In this document: positions 56,898-64,000 of the stretch, piece after piece | How positions within the stretch are numbered: position 1 is the first letter of the stretch | How the letters are laid out: each line of letters begins with the position of its first letter | NCBI RefSeq assembly: GCF_005281835.1 | Contig: NZ_RZIS01000001.1 | Span: forward strand, 310,001-374,000 | Direction: 5' to 3' | DNA from: Vibrio profundi | GTDB taxonomy: Bacteria > Pseudomonadota > Gammaproteobacteria > Enterobacterales > Vibrionaceae | DNA length: 64,000 nucleotides | The notes under the pieces: model-generated | The model's database searches: none | Told to the model about the DNA's origin: nothing | Seen by the model: only the letters and a program-made list of their open reading frames with translations | Position numbers and translations under genes: made by a program

Positions 56898-56927
56898 AAA
56901 AAGCCGCGCTGTTAAGCGCGGCTTTTT
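56898..56927. terminator. Bidirectional terminator, DUF2066 gene and wrbA operon
   Basis: AAAAAGCCGCGCT and AGCGCGGCTTTTT pair around GTTA with T or A runs on both sides. Confidence 0.93.
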
Positions 56928-56970
56928 GTATGTATTAATCTAGTCTTTAAACGTGTCTATGCAATGAAGA

Positions 56971-57389
56971 CTAATTGTCGAATTTAGACTTTTCTTGTTT
57001 TTCTACTTCAGATAAACGCTTTAGTTTAAGCCCTAACTCTTTACCTCGAGAGCGAGCAAATAAGATATTTCCGGCAAATCCTAAAGAAGTCAAAATAAGC
57101 TCTACCAAAGCTAGCATGCGTTCGCCACCATCAATATAAAGGATGGTTAGAGCGTGTAGGAAGTACAGCATTAAAACAAAATTTGCCCATGCATGTGTAT
57201 ATGGCTTCCCTGCTAAAATTCCCGGTAAAGGTAATAACAATGGTATTGCCCAAACCAGAGCAATCGCATAGCTGCTTAAATGTGGGTGAGGGGATAAAGC
57301 CAGTTGCCAGATGAGTACCCAAGCCAACAAAGACAAGTTACCAAACAAGGCCAATAGGCGAAATTGCTTGGTAGTCGAAGACATGTCCA

Positions 57390-57390
<1 letters not shown>
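56971..57390 (-). CDS. DUF2069 membrane protein
   Basis: The 139-residue inner-membrane protein has four hydrophobic segments (for example LLALFGNLSLLAWVLIWQLAL, YAIALVWAIPLLLPLPGIL, AWANFVLMLYFLHALTILY and LVELILTSLGFAGNILFA), followed by a basic C terminus (RSRGKELGLKLKRL). It matches DUF2069 over its length. The function is unknown. Its ATG overlaps the wrbA stop by one base (TAATG), so it is co-translated. The minus-strand order is bepA, arsC, wrbA, DUF2069. Confidence 0.87.
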
Positions 57391-57971
<581 letters not shown>

Positions 57972-58322
57972 TTATAGAATCTCTAGCACTTGCTCTGGTG
58001 GGCGGCCAATTTTGGCTTTGCCGTTTGCGACCACAACAGGACGCTCGAATAACTTTGGATTGTCGGCCATCGCTGCAAATAATTGCTCGTCAGTAACAGA
58101 CGCGTCGCCTAGGTTTGCCTCTTTGTAATCAGCTTCTTTGGTACGCATCATATCGCGTACGCTGTCAAAGCCTAGCTGGGAGTACAATGTTTTTAACTCA
58201 TCTACCGTAAGTGGCGTTTCCAGGTATTTTACAACTTCTGGGGTAACACCATTCTCTTCAAGTACTGCGAGAGTTTGGCGGCTTTTTGAACATCTTGGGT
58301 TGTGATAAATCACGACTGACAT
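57972..58322 (-). CDS. arsC: ArsC/Spx-like arsenate reductase family (YfgD)
   Basis: The 116-residue protein matches the glutaredoxin-dependent arsenate reductase family: IYHNPRCSKSRQTL places the reactive cysteine at residue 11, followed by the arginines needed near residues 60 (RDMMRTKE) and about 94 (ERPVVVANGKAKIGRPPE). There is no arsR or arsB nearby. In E. coli the chromosomal homologue yfgD lies next to bepA, as here. Arsenate reduction by this chromosomal copy is plausible but unproven. Confidence 0.9.
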   Translation of the reverse strand: MSVVIYHNPRCSKSRQTLAVLEENGVTPEVVKYLETPLTVDELKTLYSQLGFDSVRDMMRTKEADYKEANLGDASVTDEQLFAAMADNPKLFERPVVVANGKAKIGRPPEQVLEIL

Positions 58323-58371
58323 GGCTATTCTCCTAAATGTGAGCGGACTATTTCTTTCGTTATTTTGATTA

Positions 58372-59826
58372 TTATTGTAGAGACATAAATCGATCGCGTT
58401 GAATCATCAACTGATCGATTCGAGCATCATACCTTGCTTGCTTTAGACTGCCTAATTCAGCGATTTGGCTGGCTTGGGTATAGTATTGAATCGCTTTATT
58501 CCAATTTGCCTGCAGGGCTAAGATCTCGGCACGGGCAGCCAAGTCTTCGTCGCTGTGCGCTAAGCTAATATTAGCTTTAGATAGTAAGTGCCAACCATTG
58601 GTATCTTGAGGGTTGTCATGAGTATAGCGCTGCAGTACACGAATACTTTCTTCAAACTGTTCGTCTTCTAATAACGCATTTGCGTAATTGATGGTGAGTA
58701 CTGTGTTATTTGGCTTTCTCGTTAATGCCGACTTCATTTCTTTTATCGCAATTTCAGGTTGCTTCTGTGCGATATGCAAATCGGAAATCGCATCCAAGTA
58801 AAACGTGTTTAATGGATCACTCTGGATGAGTTTATTTAAGATAGGCTCAGCTTTATCGAGTTGTTTTGAATCTAAATATACGAGCGCTCTACCGTACTCA
58901 AAAGAAGGGGCTAATGTTGCCGATGCTTTTTTGCTACGACGGTCAAACCAATCCATTGCTGCATCATTCTCGATACCGGCATAACGAGCAACAATTCGTG
59001 CTCTTGCTAGGTGATAGTCGAGAGATGGAGCAACACGCAGTGGTGGGTAACTGCGCGCCCTTTGACGTGAGTCGGTGATACGGTCTTCAGGCAAGGGGTG
59101 AGTCAGTAGCATTGGTGGTGGTGTGCTCGCATAGCGATATTCGTCAGCCAAACGGCCAAAGAAACGAGGCATGGCATTCACATCGAAACCAGCTTTTGCC
59201 AAGGTGTTGATGCCAAAGCGATCCGCTTCTTTCTCATTACTTCGGGTATAGTTGATTTGGCTTTGCATATTACCTGCAGTGGTTGCGGTAATTGCTGCAA
59301 TGCCAGCTTCTGGAGCGGCGATGGCGAGCAATAGACCGCCAACAAGCGCTGCCATAGTCGCAGGTGAGCGCCTAGCCTGATCTTCCATGCTACGAGCTAA
59401 ATGACGCTGTGTTACGTGAGCGATTTCGTGAGCAACGACGGAGGCCAACTCACTTTCTGATTGTGCATGCAAAAATAGGCCAGAGTGTAATGCGACGTAG
59501 CCACCAAAAAACGCAAAAGCGTTAATGTTTCGGTCTCGAATCATGAAAAATTGAAAAGGCGTTTTTACGTCATTCGCATTCGCAACCAATTTGTGTCCCA
59601 AATTGGTGATGTATTCGTTCAGCACAGGATCATTAACGATAGGCTGGCTGCCTCGAAGAATGCGCATGTACGCATCACCGTAGATAAGTTCTTGATCTAT
59701 TGTAAGAGTGCCGCCGGCAGCCGTGCCAATATCTGGAAGGGCAGGGCTATTTGCGCTAGCTGGTAAAGGGGTACTTAAAGCGGCTGCGATACAAAGGCAA
59801 ACAATTGAGCGTGTGCGTTTTAACAT
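58372..59826 (-). CDS. bepA: Beta-barrel assembly-enhancing protease BepA (YfgC)
   Basis: BepA is a periplasmic M48 metalloprotease and chaperone that helps LptD assembly and degrades stalled outer-membrane proteins. The protein has 484 residues: signal peptide (about 1-25, ending PASA), zinc motif HEIAH at 133-137, third ligand Glu in NEKEADRFG near 200, and a C-terminal region of TPR-like helices (about 300-484; AEPILNKLIQSDPLNTFYLDA). Divergent from the TusA-like gene, with 182 bp between. BamA, its partner, is in the same window. Confidence 0.95.
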   Translation of the reverse strand: MLKRTRSIVCLCIAAALSTPLPASANSPALPDIGTAAGGTLTIDQELIYGDAYMRILRGSQPIVNDPVLNEYITNLGHKLVANANDVKTPFQFFMIRDRNINAFAFFGGYVALHSGLFLHAQSESELASVVAHEIAHVTQRHLARSMEDQARRSPATMAALVGGLLLAIAAPEAGIAAITATTAGNMQSQINYTRSNEKEADRFGINTLAKAGFDVNAMPRFFGRLADEYRYASTPPPMLLTHPLPEDRITDSRQRARSYPPLRVAPSLDYHLARARIVARYAGIENDAAMDWFDRRSKKASATLAPSFEYGRALVYLDSKQLDKAEPILNKLIQSDPLNTFYLDAISDLHIAQKQPEIAIKEMKSALTRKPNNTVLTINYANALLEDEQFEESIRVLQRYTHDNPQDTNGWHLLSKANISLAHSDEDLAARAEILALQANWNKAIQYYTQASQIAELGSLKQARYDARIDQLMIQRDRFMSLQ

Positions 59827-60008
59827 ATTGGTCAGTGGGTACTCCGTTTCTTCTGACTTTAAGACAAGAGCAATGCGAATTGGTTTCTTTTATCTAATTA
59901 GAGATTGTTATTGACGCTCATTATCTTGATTGTAAATTTGATAGAAAGGTGTCACGCTTTCAAAAAACAAATTACAATGATTCCTTATAATAAGCATCGA
60001 GCTCAAGA

Positions 60009-60248
60009 ATGAAACCAAATATTCTAGATTTACGCCAGGAGCGGTGCCCAATGGCATTATTATTAGCCAAACGTCACACTGCTAAGTTAGAAGCTGGTCA
60101 ATCATTATCTATTTTCATTTCCGATCAAAGCTCTATGAAAGACACTGTAAATTTCCTATCTCGACACTCATTCAGTGTTGAAAATGAAGTTTATCCTGAT
60201 TATTACCACATCAAAGTTATGAAGAAGGAAGCGCAGTCAAATGCTTGA
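60009..60248 (+). CDS. TusA-like sulfur carrier protein
   Basis: The 79-residue protein matches the TusA/SirA family: ILDLRQERCPMALLLAKRHTAK is the N-terminal active-site helix with one cysteine (Cys13). Classic TusA has CPxP; here the motif is CPMA, so the second proline is missing. Family members relay sulfane sulfur. This protein is co-translated with perM, whose start lies inside its last codons (8-bp overlap). Role is unknown; the paralogue is unlikely to be the tRNA-thiolation TusA itself. Confidence 0.8.
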   Translation: MKPNILDLRQERCPMALLLAKRHTAKLEAGQSLSIFISDQSSMKDTVNFLSRHSFSVENEVYPDYYHIKVMKKEAQSNA

Positions 60249-61311
60249 AATGGTCAGTCGTTGGTATAAACGACGTTTTTCCGATCCCCACGCTGTCAGT
60301 TTGGTTGCCATCATTCTATTCGGCTTTATTACGATTTATTTCTTTGGTCACTTAATCGCACCGCTGTTAGTAGCGATCGTTTTAGCTTACTTGTTGGAAT
60401 GGCCGGTTGCACAAATGCAGCGGGTAGGAATACCGAGAACACCAGCGGTGATGCTGGTTATCTTAATGTTCTTCAGCTTGATGCTTTTAGCGCTCTTTGG
60501 ACTTGTGCCGACGATATGGAACCAAGTCGGAAACTTAATCAATGATATTCCGAGCATGTACGTTGGACTGCAGAAGTTCATTGCTACCATTCCAGAGCGC
60601 TACCCAGAATTAGCAAACCTACAAATTGTTGAGTCGGTAGTGTCTAATGCGAAGAATAAAGTGGTGGGCATGGGCGAAAGTGTGGTTAAAGGTTCACTTG
60701 CGTCTCTTGTCAGTATCGCGACTCTAGCGGTTTACCTCATCCTAGTACCGTTATTAATCTTCTTCTTATTGAAAGACAAAGAAGAAATGATCCGAATGGC
60801 GAGTGGTGTGTTACCGCAAAACCGCCGTCTAGCCACGAAAGTATGGGTCGAAATGAACCAACAAATATCGAATTACATTCGAGGAAAAGTGGTTGAGATC
60901 CTGATTGTTGGTAGTGTGAGTTACATTACGTTTGCGATTCTAGACCTACGTTACTCAGCATTATTGGCGGTAGCCGTGGGTTTGTCAGTGTTGATTCCGT
61001 ATATCGGCGCAGCAGCGGTGACAGTACCAGTTGCGATTGTTGGCTTATTCCAGTGGGGGTTAACCCCACCTTTCTACTGGCTGCTACTCGCTTACGGTAT
61101 TATCCAAGCGTTGGACGGCAATGTGCTGGTTCCAGTTCTCTTTTCTGAAGCGGTAAACTTACACCCAGTGGCGATCATCGTTGCGGTATTGGTGTTTGGT
61201 GGTTTGTGGGGTTTTTGGGGAGTCTTCTTCGCGATCCCATTGGCAACGCTAGTGAAAGCGGTTTGGAATGCTTTACCAAGCAATGAAGAATATGAACTGC
61301 CCGAAAAATAG
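60241..61311 (+). CDS. perM: AI-2E family transporter PerM
   Basis: The 356-residue inner-membrane protein belongs to the AI-2E exporter/PerM family. About eight hydrophobic segments are seen (for example LVAIILFGFITIYFFGHLIAP, LASLVSIATLAVYLILVPLLIFFLL, VAVLVFGGLWGFWGVFFAIPLATL), with the family loop PYIGAAAVTVPVAIVG and LDGNVLVPVLFSEAVNLHP near the end. Substrate is not known; the TqsA branch affects AI-2. In E. coli perM also lies near bepA and bcp. GAAGGA in the end of the TusA-like gene serves as its ribosome binding site. Confidence 0.93.
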   Translation: MLEMVSRWYKRRFSDPHAVSLVAIILFGFITIYFFGHLIAPLLVAIVLAYLLEWPVAQMQRVGIPRTPAVMLVILMFFSLMLLALFGLVPTIWNQVGNLINDIPSMYVGLQKFIATIPERYPELANLQIVESVVSNAKNKVVGMGESVVKGSLASLVSIATLAVYLILVPLLIFFLLKDKEEMIRMASGVLPQNRRLATKVWVEMNQQISNYIRGKVVEILIVGSVSYITFAILDLRYSALLAVAVGLSVLIPYIGAAAVTVPVAIVGLFQWGLTPPFYWLLLAYGIIQALDGNVLVPVLFSEAVNLHPVAIIVAVLVFGGLWGFWGVFFAIPLATLVKAVWNALPSNEEYELPEK

Positions 61312-61331
61312 CAAAGACTTGGATTCACAAT

Positions 61332-61368
61332 AAAAAGGGCGACCCATAATGCATGGGTCGCCCTTTTT
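61332..61368. terminator. Bidirectional terminator, perM and bcp
   Basis: AAAAAGGGCGACCCAT and ATGGGTCGCCCTTTTT form a perfect 16-base stem around five bases; it is the strongest terminator in the window. Confidence 0.95.
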
Positions 61369-61385
61369 GTATCGAACTCGTTGAA

Positions 61386-61862
61386 TTACTCGGCGTTTTT
61401 CTGGTTAAAGTAATCTAAAACCACTTCGTGGTGAGTCTTGGTTTTGAACTTGTTAAATACGTGCTCGATGATGCCTTCTTCGTTGATTAAGAAGCTGATT
61501 CTGTGCAGGCCATCGTACACTTTACCCATGAATTTTTTCTCGCCCCACACACCAAATTGTTCAGCAACTTGATGGTCTTCATCAGACAGTAAATCGAAGT
61601 TTAATGATTTCTTCTCGATGAAGTTAGGTAGGCGTTTTACTGGATCAATGCTTACGCCTAATACCACAACGTTAAGCGCATCAAGTTCAGCTTTGATGTC
61701 ACGCAGACCTTCAGCTTGAACAATACAGCCTGGAGTCATGGCTTTAGGGTAAAAGTAAAACAATACCTTTTTGCCTGCAAAATCGGCAAGTGATACGGTT
61801 TCACCGTTTTGGTTGAGCAGAGAAAAAGCTGGTGCTGGGGTTCCGGCTGTCAGCGTATTCAT
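61386..61862 (-). CDS. bcp: Thioredoxin-dependent thiol peroxidase Bcp (1-Cys form)
   Basis: This peroxiredoxin reduces hydroperoxides. From ATG 61862 the protein has 158 residues (E. coli 156); AGGA lies eight bases before. The peroxidatic cysteine is C46 in PKAMTPGC. The resolving cysteine five residues later in E. coli is replaced by Glu51 (IVQAEGLRD), and no other cysteine exists, so it must work as a 1-Cys enzyme with an external thiol. It lies 11 bp after gcvR, as in E. coli. Open codons upstream run into gcvR and are not used. Confidence 0.95.
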   Translation of the reverse strand: MNTLTAGTPAPAFSLLNQNGETVSLADFAGKKVLFYFYPKAMTPGCIVQAEGLRDIKAELDALNVVVLGVSIDPVKRLPNFIEKKSLNFDLLSDEDHQVAEQFGVWGEKKFMGKVYDGLHRISFLINEEGIIEHVFNKFKTKTHHEVVLDYFNQKNAE

Positions 61863-61873
61863 GAGATTTCCTT

Positions 61874-62416
61874 TTATTGACTGTTCTTGATGAAATTTAA
61901 TGAGCCTTGAACGGCGAGTTCCTGACACAACGAATTGAATTCTTCTTGTAGTTGCATCAGGTTGCAATCTGAATGAACAGAAGCAGTGATTGAAATATGG
62001 AACTGGTCGTTATCCAATTGCACTTTTGACTTATTGATCGTTTGTGCGCTTAAAGAAGCTAAGCCTATGTCTCTGTCGGCGAAGAACTGAGTGAATTTCT
62101 CTGTGAGTCCTACTTTGTCGTCCGACTCAACAAACACTTCAAGTGTGTACGAGTTGTCTAATTGCGTGTGTGGAGAAGTGCGCTTCATGATAGTAATTAA
62201 ATCATGAGCTTGGCCCAGCAATGGCAAGGTTGTTTCGACACGGGTAATGCTATTAGCTTTACCAGAAAGCAACATGATGAGGGTGAACTCTTCACCGAAT
62301 AAAGCAATGCGGCTATCAACGATATTACAGCCTGATTGAGTTACCAATTGGACGACTTCATTGCAGATTCCTGGGCGATCTGTGCCCACTGCTGTGATTA
62401 CTAGATGTTGAGTCAT
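61874..62416 (-). CDS. gcvR: Glycine cleavage system transcriptional repressor GcvR
   Basis: GcvR binds GcvA and blocks activation of the glycine cleavage operon when glycine is low. The 180 residues hold two ACT domains: about 5-80 (LVITAVGTDRPGICNEVVQLV) and about 92-170 (LEVFVESDDKVGLTEKFTQFF). No DNA-binding motif is present, as expected. It is upstream of bcp and divergent from dapA, the E. coli order. It links to glyA through glycine metabolism. Confidence 0.95.
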   Translation of the reverse strand: MTQHLVITAVGTDRPGICNEVVQLVTQSGCNIVDSRIALFGEEFTLIMLLSGKANSITRVETTLPLLGQAHDLITIMKRTSPHTQLDNSYTLEVFVESDDKVGLTEKFTQFFADRDIGLASLSAQTINKSKVQLDNDQFHISITASVHSDCNLMQLQEEFNSLCQELAVQGSLNFIKNSQ

Positions 62417-62547
62417 AAAATCACTTCTTTATTTTTTCCATAATTCCATGCATGGTAGCACAGATATTGTGAACAATAAGTGCATCAAATTGGCTTTTTG
62501 TGGTATTCCTATTACCAACAATGTTCAGTTTTTTAAATTACCTAGAA

Positions 62548-62578
62548 TTGACACGATTGTGGCGAGCGCTTTTAAAAT
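62548..62578 (+). promoter_or_regulatory. Candidate dapA promoter
   Basis: A perfect TTGACA is followed after 18-19 bp by TTAAAAT. It lies about 165 bp before the dapA ATG, leaving a leader of roughly 160 nt. The rest of the 327 bp gcvR-dapA gap shows no further gene. Confidence 0.5.
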
Positions 62579-62743
62579 AAGGCGTTGGCCAGTCGCTGGT
62601 CACATTTTTAATGCCTAGAGGCGTTAGGTCTCTAACATCCGGTAGTATTTCATTCACTTGTACTATGTAAGCCGCTTTATTCTCTTGTGTTTATCAATCG
62701 CCTTACAGTACCATGCAAAAAGAATCAATTTAGGGAGATAGAC

Positions 62744-63622
62744 ATGTTTTCAGGAAGTATCGTTGCGTTAGTTACGCCATTTAATCCAGACGGTGAAGTG
62801 GATTTCGACAGCTTGAAAAAGCTGGTTGATCATCACGTAGCTGCAGGTAGCGATGGCTTGGTTGCAGTGGGTACAACTGGCGAGTCGGCCACATTAACCG
62901 TAGAAGAGCATGTCAAGGTCGTCAATAAGATGGTGGAATTCGCGGACGGCCGCATTCCAATTATCGCAGGCACAGGCGCTAATGCGACTCATGAATCAGT
63001 AACGTTCAGCCGTTTACTTAACGGTTCTGGCATTGCCGGCTGCCTAAGCGTGACTCCTTATTACAACAAACCGACGCAAGAAGGTTTGTACCAACATTAC
63101 AAAGCCATTGCTGAAGTCAGCGATGTGCCGCAAATCCTATACAATGTACCGGGCCGTACTGCGGTAGACTTACTGCCAGAAACGGTTGCTCGTTTATCGA
63201 AAATTGAAAATATTGTTGCATTAAAAGATGCGACAGGTGATTTAGAAAGAATTGCCATTCACCGTGAACTTTGTGGCGAAGATTTTATCTTACTAAGTGG
63301 TGATGACTTAACTGGTCTGGAATTCGTTAAACGTGGCGGTGATGGTGTGATTTCTGTAACGAATAACGTTGCAGCTGCAGATATGGCGACAATGTTCCGT
63401 CTTGCGAAAGAAGGGCGCTATGATGAAGCTGAAGAAATTAACCAGAAGTTGATGCCGTTACATAAAAATCTGTTTGTTGAATCTAACCCAATTCCTGTGA
63501 AGTGGGCGGTTCATAAGCTTGGACTGATTGCTGACGGTGGTTTGCGTTTACCTTTGACTGAATTGTCGGAGTCTGCACGTCCTACCGTTGCTCAAGCAAT
63601 GACCGAAGCTTGTATCTACTAA
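62744..63622 (+). CDS. dapA: 4-hydroxy-tetrahydrodipicolinate synthase
   Basis: DapA condenses pyruvate with aspartate semialdehyde, the first step of lysine and diaminopimelate synthesis, feeding peptidoglycan. From ATG 62744 the protein has 292 residues, as in E. coli; GGGAG lies eight bases before. The Schiff-base lysine is K161 ([10 protein letters not shown]), the catalytic tyrosine is Y133 ([10 protein letters not shown]), and GTTGES near 43-48 binds substrate. bamC follows after 49 bp. Confidence 0.98.
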   Translation: MFSGSIVALVTPFNPDGEVDFDSLKKLVDHHVAAGSDGLVAVGTTGESATLTVEEHVKVVNKMVEFADGRIPIIAGTGANATHESVTFSRLLNGSGIAGCLSVTPYYNKPTQEGLYQHYKAIAEVSDVPQILYNVPGRTAVDLLPETVARLSKIENIVALKDATGDLERIAIHRELCGEDFILLSGDDLTGLEFVKRGGDGVISVTNNVAAADMATMFRLAKEGRYDEAEEINQKLMPLHKNLFVESNPIPVKWAVHKLGLIADGGLRLPLTELSESARPTVAQAMTEACIY

Positions 63623-63671
63623 TTAGTTTGAAAGTAATGCCGGAGTAACTCTTCGGCATTTAGGAGTATAA

Positions 63672-64000
63672 ATGAAGTATTCTCACCAGCTAGTGATCGG
63701 TTCACTGGCTGTTTTTGTTCTTACCGCTTGCTCTGGTAATGCGTCTCAGCGTCGTCAGGCAAAAGATGATTTCGAATACTTAGAAACCCCTGAGTTTTCT
63801 CAGTGGCAACTGCCTGAAGATGCGACCCCGCAGTTCTATCCAAATTATAATATCCCAGAAGGTGAGTTTTCTGGCGGCATCGGTAAAGAAGTCGATATCC
63901 GCCCACCGCAGCAAGTACTCGAGTTAATCCCTGGTGCGCGTGCTGAACGTCGTGATGGCGAGGTGACTTTGTGGCTACTTCGTGAAGAAGAAGCGAAGAA
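63672..64000 (+). CDS. bamC: Outer-membrane lipoprotein BamC (3' end cut by window)
   Basis: The open frame begins MKYSHQLVIGSLAVFVLTAC with lipobox LTAC (Cys20), and continues to the window edge (109 whole codons). The mature N terminus (NASQRRQAKDDFEYLETPEF) is the unstructured BamD-binding stretch, and DIRPPQQVLEL begins the first folded domain. In E. coli bamC also follows dapA. AGGAG lies before the ATG. It completes the set of BAM factors in this window (BamA at 25344). Confidence 0.93.
   Translation, partial: MKYSHQLVIGSLAVFVLTACSGNASQRRQAKDDFEYLETPEFSQWQLPEDATPQFYPNYNIPEGEFSGGIGKEVDIRPPQQVLELIPGARAERRDGEVTLWLLREEEAK

Noticed and set aside
59827..60008. Sigma-E promoter before bepA
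   Set aside because: No GGAACTT-like -35 at the right distance was visible, only weak partial matches.

Overview
The window is a stretch of bacterial chromosome from a gammaproteobacterium, almost certainly a Vibrio (main chromosome). The evidence is a Vibrio-style gene order (uppS-cdsA-dxr instead of the enterobacterial dxr-uppS-cdsA), proteins very close to Vibrio families (OmpV/MipA, DUF3549, DUF2066, DUF2069, TIGR03503), a VarA-controlled csrB gene, and moderate GC content. It holds about 67 protein genes, two of them cut by the window ends (glyA at the left, bamC at the right), and one recognisable small RNA gene. I found no tRNA or rRNA gene, CRISPR array, transposase, integrase or prophage gene.

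Layout. 1-2,880: 3' part of glyA, then an intergenic region with two copies of an 88-89 bp imperfect palindrome, and small conserved genes (DUF4250, YaeP, DUF533). 2,921-9,397: proS-trmO, a zinc-independent ribosomal protein pair (L31B-L36B) behind Fur/Zur-like operators, an AbgT-family transporter, an OmpV-like porin, YaiI and a KfrA-N protein. 9,476-10,060: csrB, with its VarA/UvrY box, promoter and terminator. 10,097-13,528: a GNAT enzyme, DUF3301, DUF3549, yqcC-truC and yaeH. 13,693-17,274: glnD and map, minus strand. 17,491-38,535: the large plus-strand growth and envelope cluster rpsB-tsf-pyrH-frr-uppS-cdsA-dxr-rseP-bamA-skp-lpxD-fabZ-lpxA-lpxB-rnhB-dnaE-accA-tilS. 38,591-46,706: cytochrome c, glnB, yafD, YIP1-mltD, gloB, yafS, rnhA, dnaQ and TIGR03503. 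46,757-47,083: an unexplained segment between two near-identical terminator hairpins. 47,143-57,390: fadE (FadR operator), gmhA, yafJ, purMN and upp (PurR box), uraA (second PurR box), DUF2066 and DUF2069. 57,390-64,000: wrbA-arsC-bepA, TusA-like-perM, bcp, gcvR, dapA and bamC.

Functional links. Outer-membrane assembly is strongly represented (bamA, bamC, skp, bepA, rseP, the lipid A genes lpxD/A/B, gmhA for the LPS core, uppS). Nitrogen signalling appears twice (GlnD and its substrate GlnB). One-carbon, purine and pyrimidine-salvage genes (glyA, purMN, upp, uraA, gcvR) share PurR-type control at two loci here.

I did not find a clearly new defence or mobile system; this is mainly core genome. 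The least explained pieces are the insulated 46,757-47,083 segment, the repeated palindrome after glyA, the Fur/Zur double operator, the pseudoknot-like rpsB leader, and several palindromes and small ORFs in promoter regions. All calls come from reading the sequence. Family names come from recognition, not from database searches.
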